This document shows, piece by piece, positions 1 through 9,101 of a stretch of DNA of 64,000 bases; the first letter of the stretch is position 1, and every line of letters begins with the position of its first letter. Made by a program: the position numbers and the translations under genes. The stretch comes from Myxococcota bacterium (GTDB lineage Bacteria; Myxococcota_A; UBA9160; UBA6930), in NCBI GenBank assembly GCA_028285625.1, contig JANQOX010000026.1:109748-173747 (forward strand), written 5' to 3'. The notes below the pieces were generated by a model. That model worked only from the letters and a program-made list of their open reading frames with translations, searched no databases and had not been told where the DNA came from.

Positions 1-593
1 CCGGCAGCGCGCTCGCCCCACCACACTTCGCCCGGTAGCGGCGGGCTCGTGTTGTCCTTGCGCTCGCCCCCCTCGCCGGGGTTCCAGTCCCCGCGAACTT
101 CGTAGAGCATCACGTCGACCGGACGTTTGGGCGTCTCTTCGACGGCGATCTCGATGCGCGCTTCCGTCACGCGCGCGCGCTCGGGCAGGTCGATCCCGTC
201 CCAGCGCATCAGCGTGCGGAACAGCTCCGTCTCGCCCCAGCGCGGGCGCGAGCCGCGGCGCCCCATGCGATTGTGCACCTGTCGCGGCTGGTTCCAGCCG
301 TAGATGAAGCGACCGTCGAGGAAGCCGCGGAGGTCGTTGTCCTCCATGCCGCCGTAGTGCAGGCCGTTCACCCAGGTGTGGACGTGGCCCAGGGCTTCGG
401 TCGAGCCCGCTGCACCGTAGGCGCTCACGCGCAGGGTTCCCGAGACCGACGCCGGACGCGGAGCGGGTGCTTTGGCCTCCTGCGCCTCGGGTCGCGCGCG
501 ATAGCGATCGCAGCCGCCGCCCAGGAGCACCAGCGGCAGGGCGATCAGCGCCACGGCGCCCCACGCGCCGCTTCGAAACCGTCGGGCCGTCAT
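1..593 (-). CDS. Exported protein with DNRLRE-like domain, partial (C-terminus off the left edge)
   Basis: Only the first 197 codons are in the window and no stop is reached. ATG at 593 follows an excellent ribosome binding site (AAGGAGGCGGG). Residues about 10-25 are hydrophobic and end in LLGGGC, so the protein is exported; Gly at -3 makes the lipobox imperfect, so lipidation is possible but unproven. After an Ala/Pro linker comes a segment rich in Gly, Asn and aromatic residues. It leads into a stretch (LMRWDGIDLPERARVTEARI) matching the start of DNRLRE beta-sandwich domains, which are found in secreted proteins that often act on polysaccharides. It lies 96 bp downstream of the beta-galactosidase gene on the same strand, so a joint role in glycan use is plausible but inferred. 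Confidence 0.65.
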   Translation of the reverse strand, partial: MTARRFRSGAWGAVALIALPLVLLGGGCDRYRARPEAQEAKAPAPRPASVSGTLRVSAYGAAGSTEALGHVHTWVNGLHYGGMEDNDLRGFLDGRFIYGWNQPRQVHNRMGRRGSRPRWGETELFRTLMRWDGIDLPERARVTEARIEIAVEETPKRPVDVMLYEVRGDWNPGEGGERKDNTSPPLPGEVWWGERAA

Positions 594-689
594 CCCGCCT
601 CCTTCACGCTCCCAGGATCGGCCTGAACCCGCCGATTCACAGGCGTGGGCTTCATCGCGCGTTCACCGCCCGCCGTCGCAAGCGCCGCC

Positions 690-3600
690 TCACCGCGAAC
701 CCTTCGCCGCGAACGGGTCGCGCCGCGCCAGGCGCGCCGCTTCCTCGGACGGCGCCAGCGCGCGCAGGCGCAGGCCGAAGCGGTGGGTTCCGGGACGGAT
801 GCGGTAACGCGACAGGGTGTCGGGCCCGCAGGAGCCCGTCCCCAGACCGCGCTGCCGCGCATCGACGTGCACGCACACCTCCGGGCGAGCCACCAGCTCG
901 TGGGGGTGGCGCGCGGCGTGGAGGTCTTCGGCTCGGTAGTGGCTCGCGCCGAATTCGACGGGCGCGCGATCGGCCGCAACCAGCAGACCCGGCCCGGCGT
1001 CCGGCCGTAGCGAGAACCAACGCGTGCCGGTCTTGTTGCCGTTCTCCTGGGGCCGGATGTAGGGAACGAACTGCTCGGTGACCGTGCTCTCCCAGCGGCC
1101 CAGGTGCGCCCCCGCCTTGCGGTCGTCGTAGTTCTCGTGCGGCCCCCGGCCGAACCAGGAGAGGTTCTCGAGGCCGGAGCGCGCAGAGAACGAGACGCCG
1201 AGGCGCGGCAGGTCTCCGAGTTCCTCGGGGATCGACACCGTGTGGGACAAACGCACGAAGCCGCCGGGCTCGACCTGCGCCGACTCGCGATGCTCGACGA
1301 CGACGGCAGGGTCGCCCACCTGCAGCTCGCGCCGCGACACGATCGCCACGTGATCGCCTCGCCGGCGTACGGCGGTGTCGCAGCGCGCCAGCTCGATGCG
1401 ATCGAGGCCGAGATCGAGCCAACGCAGCCACGCCGACCCGCGCTGGAAGTCGGGACGCAGGAGCCGGTCGTTGTCGGTGGGTGCGCGCCAGAGACAGAGC
1501 GACAGCGGCTCGGCCAGCAGCGACACGGCCCCGCGCATGGCGTGGGAGAGCACGCCGGTCTCGGCGTCGAACGCAAAGCCGAAGCCGTCGCCCGCCACGC
1601 GCACGACGTCGGCGCCCTGCTCGACCTCGAGCGGCGCGGGGGCCTTCTGGCGCCGGTCGCGCGGGCCCCGCGCCTGCCACGGCACCTCGAGCTGCTCGCT
1701 GGCCACCACATGACCCCGCGGCGCCCAGTCCAGATCACGGGCCGTCTCGAACCGGACGTCGAGGTGCACCTCTTCGCCGCGCGAGAGCGGGGGGCGGCGA
1801 ATCGGCAGGGAGACGTCCGCGTGCTCTCCCGGCGCGATCACCAGTCGCGGCAGGCGACCCCGCTGGACCACCCGGCCGTCCACCTTCAGCTCGTAGCGAC
1901 CTCGCAGGAACGACGTATCGACGAAGTCGAGGGCGCTCTTCACGCGGATCCGCCCGCGCCGCAGGTCGCGCGCGATCACGCGGATCGGTTGCGCGAGCTT
2001 CTTGAACTCCCACATCGCCGGGTGCGGCGTGCGGTCCGGCCAGACGAGGCCGTTGATGTTGAAGTTCTCGTCGTTGGGCTCGTCGCCGAAGTCGCCCCCG
2101 TACGCCCACCAGGTCGTCCCGTCGGCCTCCTCGACCTTCAGGCCCTGGTCCATCCAGTCCCAGATGAAGCCGCCCTGCAGGCCGCGATGACGCTCGAAGG
2201 CTTCGAAGTACTCGGCCAGGGTGCCGTTGCTGTTCCCCATCGCGTGCGAGTACTCGCAGAGGATCAGCGGCCGGTCGTCTTTCGTCTCGCGGGCCCACTT
2301 CACGATGGCGTCGATGGGCGCGTACATCGGGCACACCAGGTCGGTGGTGAGCCGCGCCGGGGACAGCCCGAATTCGAGGGCGCCCTCGTAGTGGATGGGG
2401 CGAGACGGGTCGTAGCGGCGCACGAACCCGGCCATGGCTCCGTGGGCCGCGCCGTGGCCGCTCTCGTTGCCGAGCGACCAGGCGATCACGCACGCGTGGT
2501 TCTCGTCCCGCCGCACCATGCGCTCCACCCGATCGAGCAGCGGCGGCAGATAGCGCGGATCATCCGACAGGCTGCGCAGGTGGGCGTGGCTCTCGACATT
2601 GGCCTCGTCGATCACGTAGAGGCCCAGCTCGTCGCACAGGTCGAGCAGGTGCGGGTCGTTCGGGTAGTGCGCAGTGCGGACGGCATTGAAGTTGAACTGC
2701 TTCATCAGCACCAGGTCGGCCCGCATGGCCTCTCGGCTCACGGCCTTGCCGTGCACCTCGTCGTGGTCGTGGCGGTTCACGCCCTTGATGAGGACGGCCC
2801 GGCCGTTGATGCGCAGCTCGCGGTCCGCGACCTCCACCCGACGGAATCCCACGCGCTCGCTCACGGCCTCTCCGCAGCGACCTTCGGGATCGCGCAACGA
2901 GACCACCAGCCGATAGAGGGCCGGCGACTCGGCCGACCAAGGCTGCACCCGGGGCAGCTCTGCGAGAAGCGGGACCCGGTCACCGGTGAACAGGTACGGG
3001 TTGCCCCGGTGCCGCACCTGGCCGCGCAGCGGCTCGCGCAGCGCCGGTCGGCCCTTCGGGTCGTAGAGCATCGCCTCGACCGACCAGCCGTCGGCGTCGC
3101 CCTCGCTGGCCCCGAGCAGCGCGGCGACCGAGAGACGCCCCCGGCCGTCGTCGGGGTCGTAGTCGGCCTGGACCCGAAGGTCGGCGAGCCACGTGTGACC
3201 CGTTGCGTAGAGACGGACCTCCCGGTGCAGGCCTGCCATCCACCAGTGGTCCTGGTCCTCGATGAAGCTCGCGTCCGACCAGCGCACGACCACGGCCACC
3301 ACGAGGTTCTCGCCCGGCACCAGCGCGCGCGTCACGTCGAACTCGCTGGCCAGCCGCGAGTCCTTGGCGTAGCCGATGGGCTCACCATTGACCCAGACGT
3401 AGAGCACGCTCTCCGCGCCGCCGAAGTGCAGCACCACGCGGCGGTTGGCGAGGCCCTTCGGCAGCGAGAAGCGGCGCCGGTAGACGCCCGTAGGGTTTTC
3501 CTCGGGAACCTTCGGCGGCCGCTCCGGGAAGGGCATCTGGACGTTGGTGTAGTGGGGGCGGTCGAAGCCCTGGACGGTCCAGTTGCCAGGCACCTCGAGC

Positions 3601-3848
3601 GAGGTCCAGGCGGCATCGTCGAAGTCGGCGCGCTCGACGCCCTGAGGAATGGCGTCGGGGTGGTCGAACAGGGCGAAACGCCAATCGCCGTCCAAGGACA
3701 CGTGCCACGGGGAGCGCTCGCGATCCCCCATCGCGGCCGATTCGGCGTCCGGGAAGGGCACCAGCGGGCTCCGCGAGGTGAGGCGCCCGAACCCCGTGCA
3801 CTCGGGGGACTCCCAGGACCGTTCTCCGGGTCGATCGAATCCGCGCAT
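690..3848 (-). CDS. lacZ: Beta-galactosidase, glycoside hydrolase family 2 (LacZ type)
   Basis: Retaining glycosidase that hydrolyses terminal beta-galactosides. At 1052 residues it is close to the E. coli LacZ length. The order is the family order: sugar-binding jelly roll, immunoglobulin-like domain, TIM barrel, second Ig domain and the beta-galactosidase small-chain domain (motif WRAPTDND). The acid/base Glu is in WSLGNESGHG (about residue 462) and the nucleophile Glu in LCEYSHAMGNSNG (about residue 532); both are intact. ATG at 3848 is chosen because GGAGGAGG lies six bases upstream; the frame is open further to 4013 but that part lacks family similarity. No signal peptide is visible, so it should be cytoplasmic. 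A 27-bp perfect inverted repeat abuts the ribosome binding site (see 3860-3886). The gene is divergent from a glycosyltransferase gene. Confidence 0.93.
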   Translation of the reverse strand: MRGFDRPGERSWESPECTGFGRLTSRSPLVPFPDAESAAMGDRERSPWHVSLDGDWRFALFDHPDAIPQGVERADFDDAAWTSLEVPGNWTVQGFDRPHYTNVQMPFPERPPKVPEENPTGVYRRRFSLPKGLANRRVVLHFGGAESVLYVWVNGEPIGYAKDSRLASEFDVTRALVPGENLVVAVVVRWSDASFIEDQDHWWMAGLHREVRLYATGHTWLADLRVQADYDPDDGRGRLSVAALLGASEGDADGWSVEAMLYDPKGRPALREPLRGQVRHRGNPYLFTGDRVPLLAELPRVQPWSAESPALYRLVVSLRDPEGRCGEAVSERVGFRRVEVADRELRINGRAVLIKGVNRHDHDEVHGKAVSREAMRADLVLMKQFNFNAVRTAHYPNDPHLLDLCDELGLYVIDEANVESHAHLRSLSDDPRYLPPLLDRVERMVRRDENHACVIAWSLGNESGHGAAHGAMAGFVRRYDPSRPIHYEGALEFGLSPARLTTDLVCPMYAPIDAIVKWARETKDDRPLILCEYSHAMGNSNGTLAEYFEAFERHRGLQGGFIWDWMDQGLKVEEADGTTWWAYGGDFGDEPNDENFNINGLVWPDRTPHPAMWEFKKLAQPIRVIARDLRRGRIRVKSALDFVDTSFLRGRYELKVDGRVVQRGRLPRLVIAPGEHADVSLPIRRPPLSRGEEVHLDVRFETARDLDWAPRGHVVASEQLEVPWQARGPRDRRQKAPAPLEVEQGADVVRVAGDGFGFAFDAETGVLSHAMRGAVSLLAEPLSLCLWRAPTDNDRLLRPDFQRGSAWLRWLDLGLDRIELARCDTAVRRRGDHVAIVSRRELQVGDPAVVVEHRESAQVEPGGFVRLSHTVSIPEELGDLPRLGVSFSARSGLENLSWFGRGPHENYDDRKAGAHLGRWESTVTEQFVPYIRPQENGNKTGTRWFSLRPDAGPGLLVAADRAPVEFGASHYRAEDLHAARHPHELVARPEVCVHVDARQRGLGTGSCGPDTLSRYRIRPGTHRFGLRLRALAPSEEAARLARRDPFAAKGSR

Positions 3849-3859
3849 CGGGCCTCCTC

Positions 3860-3886
3860 CTGGCGCGGCGCAGCATACCGCGCCAG
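3860..3886. promoter_or_regulatory. 27-bp perfect inverted repeat upstream of lacZ
   Basis: CTGGCGCGG, nine spacer bases (cgcagcata), then CCGCGCCAG. It ends directly beside the lacZ Shine-Dalgarno sequence (GGAGGAGGCC, 3851-3860), 12 bases from the start codon, in the 164-bp divergent gap. Its size and place fit either a repressor operator or an mRNA hairpin that governs access to the ribosome binding site. No regulator gene is adjacent, so the function is inferred. Confidence 0.5.
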
Positions 3887-4012
3887 GCGCCCCCGGCTCG
3901 CGGAGCAAAAATCGTGCACCATCGCCGCCAGCCTGCCGATCCTCGGGGGTATGCTCTCGGGCCGCGCCAGCAGTGGGCGCGGACGCGGGCAGCGGCATCG
4001 AGAGGAGACCCA

Positions 4013-5206
4013 TTGGCCGAGACGGTTCGCGTCTGCATCCTGGCCGGCCGCTATGCGCCGGAGTTCACCGGCCATGGGATCCAGATCCACCGCTCGCTGC
4101 CGCACCTTCTGGCGGAGGGCATCGCCCCCACGGTGATTGCGTTCGAGCCCCCTCCCGAGCTGGCCTGGTCCGCGGGCGACGACCCGGCGCCCGTCCACCG
4201 GATCCTCGATCGGGGCGAGGGCCCCCTCTCCACGCTTCGCCGCCTGATCTCGCTGCGCCGGCACCTGCGCCGCCACCACGGCGAGTACGACGTGGTGCAC
4301 TCGATCAACCAGGGGCTCGAGTTCACCCTCAACCTTCCGTATCTGGACCGCGTCGGGCTGCCCGCGCTCTTCGAGATGGTGCTGCTCGGCTCCGACGACC
4401 CCGTCTCGATCTCTCGCTATGCGTTCGGCGCCACCAAGCTGCGGCTGATGCGGCGGCTCGCCGCGTGGACCGGCATCACCAACGCGTTCCGGCCGAGCAT
4501 CCGCGAAGCGGGGGTTCCCGAGGAACGCTTCCACTGCGTCCACACCGGCGTCGACCTCGAACGGTTCCGGCCGGTCGCCCCCGAGGCGCGGCGCAGCCTG
4601 CGCGGCGAGCTGGGGCTTCCGCCCGACGGCCGCGTGGTGGTGACGGCGGGTGCGCTCATCCACCGCAAGGGCATGGATCGGCTGCTCGACGCCTGGCAGG
4701 CGCTGGGCCCCGATCCCGAGCGCGATCGGTTGCTGGTGGTGGGCCCGGCGACGCCCGCCGAGGGCCTGCCCTACGACGACCCCACGCCGCGCAGCCTGCG
4801 CGCCCAAGCCGACGCACCCGGCGTAGCGGGCACGGTGATGTTCACCGGGCGCGTGGACGACCTCGAGCGCTACTACGCGGCCTCCGACCTGTTCGTGTTC
4901 CTCTCGCGCCGCGAGGGCCTCGGCAACGTCACCATCGAGGCCATGGCCACGGGGCTGCCGTGCATCGTGAGCCCGCTCGACGGCATCGGGCACGAACTGA
5001 TCGACCACGGCCGCACGGGCTTCGTGGCCGAGTCTCCCGACGACGCCGCGGCCGTGGCGGCCTTGATTCGCCGGCTTCTCGACCAACCCGACGAAGCCCG
5101 CCGCATGGGCGAGGCCGCCCACGCCGACGCCGTGGCGCGATTCTCGATGCCGGCGCGCGCCGCGGCCCTGGCCACCCTCTACCGCGAGCTCGCGAGCGCC
5201 GTCTAG
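4013..5206 (+). CDS. Glycosyltransferase family 4
   Basis: GT-B fold retaining glycosyltransferase of 397 residues. The N-terminal half begins with a family-typical Gly-rich stretch (ILAGRYAPEFTGHGIQIHRS) that binds the acceptor. The C-terminal half carries VHTGVDLERFRP, a nucleotide-sugar site (VVTAGALIHRKGMDRLLDAW) and the EGLGNVTIEAMATGLPCI motif with the conserved Glu pair. The TTG at 4013 is preferred because GAGGAG lies just upstream and family similarity begins a few residues later; an ATG at 3914 would add 33 atypical residues. There is no signal peptide or membrane segment, so it is cytoplasmic or peripheral. Donor and acceptor cannot be told from sequence. It stands alone, divergent from lacZ and convergent with the flavoprotein gene ending at 5211. 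Confidence 0.85.
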   Translation: MAETVRVCILAGRYAPEFTGHGIQIHRSLPHLLAEGIAPTVIAFEPPPELAWSAGDDPAPVHRILDRGEGPLSTLRRLISLRRHLRRHHGEYDVVHSINQGLEFTLNLPYLDRVGLPALFEMVLLGSDDPVSISRYAFGATKLRLMRRLAAWTGITNAFRPSIREAGVPEERFHCVHTGVDLERFRPVAPEARRSLRGELGLPPDGRVVVTAGALIHRKGMDRLLDAWQALGPDPERDRLLVVGPATPAEGLPYDDPTPRSLRAQADAPGVAGTVMFTGRVDDLERYYAASDLFVFLSRREGLGNVTIEAMATGLPCIVSPLDGIGHELIDHGRTGFVAESPDDAAAVAALIRRLLDQPDEARRMGEAAHADAVARFSMPARAAALATLYRELASAV

Positions 5207-5210
5207 CGGT

Positions 5211-6650
5211 CTACGTTCGAGCCGCCGCGGCGGCGCGGCCCGCCAGGCGCCCGAACCAGGTGCCATCCCCCAGCGAAAGGCCGCTCGAGTAGCCGCCCAC
5301 CGCAATGCCCGAAGTCGCGCGGCCCGCGGCAAAGAGGCCGGGGATCGGCGTGCCCTCCGGGTCGAGTACCGCGCCGTCGGTACGCGTGTGCAGCCCACCC
5401 AGGGTGAAGGCCGCGTACAGCGAACTCTCCACGGTGCAGTCGTAGGCACCGAAGGGCGGCTCCACCAGCGGCGTCACGTACTCGGGGAGCTTGTGGTGGA
5501 CCGGGTCGTGGCCGTCGGCGGCATGGCGGTTGTAGAGCGCCAGGGTCGCCGCCAGGCTTCCCGCCGGAAGCCCGAGTTCGCCCTCGAGCTCTTCGGGCGT
5601 CTCGCCCACCGCGGCCACCTCGCGCGGGTAGTCCACGCGCTCGAAGGTGGCTTCGTCGAGCACCAGCCAAGCCCGGCCCTCGTGCCGGTAGAGCGCGTGC
5701 TCGCCCAGGCGCCCGTAGTAGGCGTCCTCGTTGATGAAGCGACTGCCCGTGGCGTCGACCAGGATGCCGCGCTTGAGGCCCCAGGGCTGCGTCACGGGCA
5801 GGGAGATCGAACCGGCATCCATGTGCAGGGTGGCGGCCCCCGCGGCCATGCCGAGCCGAATGCCGCTGCCGTCGTCGCCCTCGGCCCCCACGCGGAACGA
5901 GCAGCGGCGCAGCATCGGTGCATGGGCGCGCAGCATGTCGTCGTCCTGGATGAACCCGCCCGTGGCGAGCACCACGCCGCCGCGGGCGCGGATCGCGCGC
6001 TCCTCGCCGAAGTGGCTGGCGATCACGCCCTCGATCCGGCCGTCGGCATCGATCACCAGCGCGAGCGTTCGGTGGTCCGCACGCACCTGCGCGCCGCTCG
6101 CCGCCACCGCCTGCAGCAGCTTTTCCATCAGCAGCGGCCCGGCCTGATGGTTGCGTGCGGGCACGTGGCCGCGCGGCGCCGGCACCGCCTGCTCGACGAA
6201 CGGCCAGATGCGCTCGTTGCCCGACCACACCAGCCCGTCGTCGTTGGCCGGCTCGCCGCTCACCCCGTGGTGGAACACGGGGTTGAAGGGAACCCCCTGG
6301 GCCACGAGCCAGTCGTAGTGCTCGACGCTGCCATCGACGTAGGAGCGCACCTTCGGCTCGTCCGGGGCCTCGCCCACCGACGCCATCAAGTAGGCGTACA
6401 TGGCTTCGGGGCTGTCCTCGAAACCGCAGGCCTTCTGGAGCGCCGTCCCCCCGCCGAGGTAGAGCACACCCCCGGACATGGCCGACGTGCCGCCGCCCCC
6501 GGCCGCACGCTCGAGCGCGATCACGCTGGCGCCGGTGCTGCGGGCCTCGAGAGCCGTGGCCGCACCCGCCGCGCCCAGCCCGACGACGACGACCTGCGCC
6601 TCTTCGTCGTAGCGCGACACCTCACCGGCGGATCGCAGGCCCGTCCGCAT
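5211..6650 (-). CDS. FAD-dependent oxidoreductase, 3-ketosteroid dehydrogenase / fumarate reductase flavoprotein family
   Basis: Flavoprotein of 479 residues. The Rossmann FAD site is near residues 20-30 (VVVGLGAAGAATALEARSTG), followed by the ERAAGGGGTSAMSGG segment typical of this family. A C-terminal FAD motif (GLFAAGRATSGIAVGGYSSG) closes the fold. The family includes ketosteroid delta1-dehydrogenases and flavocytochrome c fumarate reductases; the sequence LYLGGGTALQKACGFEDSPE is seen in ketosteroid-dehydrogenase-like members. No Tat or Sec signal is present. ATG at 6650 follows the SDR stop codon by one base, so the two genes are translated as a unit. The substrate is unknown; steroid- or terpenoid-like ring dehydrogenation is a guess from the family and neighbours. 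Confidence 0.82.
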   Translation of the reverse strand: MRTGLRSAGEVSRYDEEAQVVVVGLGAAGAATALEARSTGASVIALERAAGGGGTSAMSGGVLYLGGGTALQKACGFEDSPEAMYAYLMASVGEAPDEPKVRSYVDGSVEHYDWLVAQGVPFNPVFHHGVSGEPANDDGLVWSGNERIWPFVEQAVPAPRGHVPARNHQAGPLLMEKLLQAVAASGAQVRADHRTLALVIDADGRIEGVIASHFGEERAIRARGGVVLATGGFIQDDDMLRAHAPMLRRCSFRVGAEGDDGSGIRLGMAAGAATLHMDAGSISLPVTQPWGLKRGILVDATGSRFINEDAYYGRLGEHALYRHEGRAWLVLDEATFERVDYPREVAAVGETPEELEGELGLPAGSLAATLALYNRHAADGHDPVHHKLPEYVTPLVEPPFGAYDCTVESSLYAAFTLGGLHTRTDGAVLDPEGTPIPGLFAAGRATSGIAVGGYSSGLSLGDGTWFGRLAGRAAAAART

Positions 6651-6651
6651 G

Positions 6652-7449
6652 CTAGGCGCCCGGCGCCCCCTTCACGCGGTTGAGTTCGGTGTTGCCGCTG
6701 TCCACGGCGAAGTCGCTGCCGGTGCACGAGAGACTCTCGTCCGACGCGAGGAAGAGCACCATGTTCGCCACGTCGCCCAGGCGCTCGCCGTGCTCTCGGT
6801 CGCGCTGGTAGCGCAGGAAGGGCTGCCCCAGCCCGTGGACGAACTCGGGGTCCACACCCTCTGGCACGTACGGGCGGATCATGTCGCCGCTGCCCGCCTC
6901 GGGGCAGACGGTGTTCACGCGCGTCCCGCCCCGACCGAGCTCGACGGCGGCCACCTTGGCCAGTCCGCGCAGGCCCCACTTGCTGGCCGCATACGCGGCC
7001 ACGCCGTTCTTGCCCTGCAGGGCATCGACGGAGCCCACGTTCACGATGGCGCCGCGCCCAGCGTCGCGCAGCGCCGGGGCCGCGGCCTGCATGCCCAGGA
7101 AGGGGCCCATCAGGTTCACGCGAAGCAGCCGTTCGAAGGCGTCCGGCGGCGTGTCTTCGAGCGCGGCCAGGTGCAACACCGCCGCGTTGTTCACCAGCAC
7201 GTCGAGCTTGCCGAAGCGCGCCACGGTCGCGTCCACCGCCGCCCGCCAGTCTTCGGGTGACGTGACGTCGAGGTGCAGTGCCATCGCCGCGTCGCCGAGC
7301 GACGCAGCCACCTGCGCCGCCGGCTCGTCGAGCACGTCGCCGATGGCGACCCGAGCGCCCTCGTCGACGAAGCGCCGAGCGATCACCTCACCCGTACCCC
7401 GCGCGGCACCCGTCACCAAGGCCACCTTGCCCTCGAGTCGTCCGGCCAA
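6652..7449 (-). CDS. Short-chain dehydrogenase/reductase (SDR)
   Basis: Classical SDR of 265 residues that oxidises alcohols or reduces ketones with NAD(P). The cofactor motif TGAARGTGE is at residues 13-21, NNAA at 87-90, catalytic Ser140 in NVGSVD, and Tyr153/Lys157 in YAASK. TTG at 7449 is chosen: GGAGAGAG lies just upstream, it sits 20 bases past the preceding stop, and family similarity starts at residue 6. Asp38 after the second beta strand (AIGDVL) suggests NAD rather than NADP. It is in a five-gene minus-strand run with cupin, exported, EthD and flavoprotein genes, consistent with a small oxidative catabolic pathway for a cyclic or steroidal alcohol. Confidence 0.88.
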   Translation of the reverse strand: MAGRLEGKVALVTGAARGTGEVIARRFVDEGARVAIGDVLDEPAAQVAASLGDAAMALHLDVTSPEDWRAAVDATVARFGKLDVLVNNAAVLHLAALEDTPPDAFERLLRVNLMGPFLGMQAAAPALRDAGRGAIVNVGSVDALQGKNGVAAYAASKWGLRGLAKVAAVELGRGGTRVNTVCPEAGSGDMIRPYVPEGVDPEFVHGLGQPFLRYQRDREHGERLGDVANMVLFLASDESLSCTGSDFAVDSGNTELNRVKGAPGA

Positions 7450-7468
7450 TGCTCTCTCCGAGGCCCCG

Positions 7469-8149
7469 TCAGTCCTGGATGCGGTGAAGCCGGGTCGGGT
7501 GGGACTCGACCCGATCGAGCTCGAGGAAGGTCTTGCAGCTGGCGACCATGCGCCCGAGGTGGGCGCGCATCCGTTCGGGGTCACCCTCGGCGTCGTACCA
7601 CTTCTGCTTGTCGAGCACGGCGTCCTCGGCGAACCCCTCCTCGACGATTCCCTCGTAGGGCGGCGCGCCTTCGGTCAGCGCGCGCACCACGACGTTGCGC
7701 ACGTAGAGAAACGTCGCCTGGGTCTCGAGTGCCACGGCGCGATGGTGCACGAACCAGCGGTCCAGCCAGGCTTCTCGCGTCATGGCTTCGGGGCGCTCCA
7801 GCAGCGCCACCACGTCGATGCCGGCCCCGCGGCCCGGGCCCGCTGCGTGGGGCAGCACCGACGACTCGAGCACGGCGTAGCCCGCAAGCCGAGACGTGGC
7901 GGCGCGCAGCACCGCCTCCAGCGGGCCGCGGTCGTCGGCGCAGGGCAGCCAGAACGAGGCGAGGCCGTCCAGCGGCGGCGTCTGTCGCGTGAGACGCGCC
8001 TCGGCCAGCGCGGGCTCCACGACGTTCACATGGAGGCCGCGGCTACCCTGGGCCACGAGGTCCTTGGAAACGGGGCCGAGCAGCGCCTGTTCGAAGTCGG
8101 CGTGGTCCTGCGACACGGGCTTCCAGAGGAGGTAGACCAGCTTCTCCAC
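7469..8149 (-). CDS. EthD-domain protein (dimeric alpha/beta-barrel)
   Basis: Protein of 226 residues made of two ferredoxin-like halves. The first begins VEKLVYLLWKPVSQDHADFE and the second has LLERPEAMTREAWLDRWFVHH, the EthD-type pattern (R-x-G/E-M-T-x-E-x-F-x-x-x-W-x-x-H). EthD proteins accompany catabolic oxidoreductases and some dimeric-barrel relatives are small-molecule isomerases or dehydratases. GTG at 8149 shares bases with the TAG of the upstream gene (TAGTG), so translation is coupled. Its exact reaction is unknown. Placement between an SDR and a cupin gene argues for a role in the same degradative pathway. Confidence 0.72.
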   Translation of the reverse strand: MEKLVYLLWKPVSQDHADFEQALLGPVSKDLVAQGSRGLHVNVVEPALAEARLTRQTPPLDGLASFWLPCADDRGPLEAVLRAATSRLAGYAVLESSVLPHAAGPGRGAGIDVVALLERPEAMTREAWLDRWFVHHRAVALETQATFLYVRNVVVRALTEGAPPYEGIVEEGFAEDAVLDKQKWYDAEGDPERMRAHLGRMVASCKTFLELDRVESHPTRLHRIQD

Positions 8150-8763
8150 TACAGACGTCGCTCGGTCGGTCGCGAGGGGGGCTCCTCCTCCGAAGGCTCG
8201 TCGGGCCCGCCGGGCGGCGCCGGCTCGGGGCGCGTCGCGTCGAACTCTCGCTCCCAGGCCTCCACCGCCTCCTCCAGGGCGCGCGAGGCGTCGCGCGCGC
8301 CACGCGCGATCGCCTCGCCCAGCGCGCGGCTGGTCTCGCGGATCGACTCCTCGGCCGCCAGCACGCCACGCGCGAGCGACGCCGTGCGCAACTCGGACGC
8401 CGTGCGTTCGGCATCCACCCGCCAACCCTGCTCGGTCTCGACCAGATGGGTCATGAAGCGCAGCGGTTCGGCCGGGTCGCCCGTGGGCAGGCTCGTCTCG
8501 ATGGCGGCCTGGGCGTCGCCCACCATCGTCTCGTGCAGCGCGAGTGCTTCGAGCGGCCGCGCCTCGGCCAGATCGCTCAAGCGCTCGGGCGCGATGGGCA
8601 GCGCGACCGCGGCTGCCCGATCGGTGTCGCCGGCGCGCAGGGCCGACCAGAAGTGCCGCGCGGCTTCGCCGACGGCGTCTTCGGGCGGGGGGGCGCAGGC
8701 CAGCTGGAGCGCCACCACGCAGCCCACGATGCACGCAAGGACGACCGAAGCGCGCCCGCTCAC
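8149..8763 (-). CDS. Exported/lipoprotein of unknown function
   Basis: Not recognised. The 204-residue product starts with a hydrophobic signal (about residues 6-22) ending in LQLACAPPPED, a good lipobox with Cys23. The next 110 residues look like a small folded domain of the NTF2-like size that many lipoproteins carry (HFWSALRAGDTDRAAAVALP). Residues about 135-185 are a long charged helix, and the C-terminus is rich in Pro and Glu. GTG at 8763 overlaps the cupin stop as GTGA, and its own stop overlaps the EthD start, so it is firmly within the operon. Confidence 0.7.
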   Translation of the reverse strand: MSGRASVVLACIVGCVVALQLACAPPPEDAVGEAARHFWSALRAGDTDRAAAVALPIAPERLSDLAEARPLEALALHETMVGDAQAAIETSLPTGDPAEPLRFMTHLVETEQGWRVDAERTASELRTASLARGVLAAEESIRETSRALGEAIARGARDASRALEEAVEAWEREFDATRPEPAPPGGPDEPSEEEPPSRPTERRL

Positions 8764-9101
8764 GGGACGTCCGGACCGCCGCTCGCGAAGAACACCAGCA
8801 GCGTCATGTCGTGGTCGATCTCGAAGAACCCGTGCTCGGAGGTCGCCTGCACGTAGAGGATGGACCCGGGCCCGACCTGGCGCTCTTCGTCCTCGATCCG
8901 CACACGGCCGCTCCCAGACAGGACGTAGTAGACCTCGTCCTCGTCGTGCGGATGCTGCAGATCCTTGGCGCCGGCCTTCAGGTGGTAGATGCCGCACGAG
9001 AGCGCGGGCACCCGCAGGAACTCGTGGTACGGCACCTGGGAGTCGCGCTGGCGAGCGACGACGTCTTCGAGCGTGAAGTGCTTCCAACGCGGCTTGCTCA
9101 T
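8760..9101 (-). CDS. Small cupin-domain protein
   Basis: Single-domain cupin of 113 residues. Motif 1 is seen in the segment LQHPHDEDEVYYVLSGSGRV (metal-binding His-x-His/Glu pattern) and motif 2 near SILYVQATSEHGFFEI. Such small cupins act as metal-dependent isomerases, oxygenases or sensors. It is the first gene of the minus-strand run down to 5211 and faces the SnoaL-like gene across a 167-bp gap. The gap holds a hairpin (GAGAC-acgc-GTCTC, 9124-9137) near the putative operon start. The specific activity cannot be told. Confidence 0.78.
   Translation of the reverse strand: MSKPRWKHFTLEDVVARQRDSQVPYHEFLRVPALSCGIYHLKAGAKDLQHPHDEDEVYYVLSGSGRVRIEDEERQVGPGSILYVQATSEHGFFEIDHDMTLLVFFASGGPDVP

Noticed and set aside
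1104..4136. 1010-codon open frame on the plus strand across lacZ
   Set aside because: Antisense to a fully conserved beta-galactosidase with intact active site; no domain or ribosome site.
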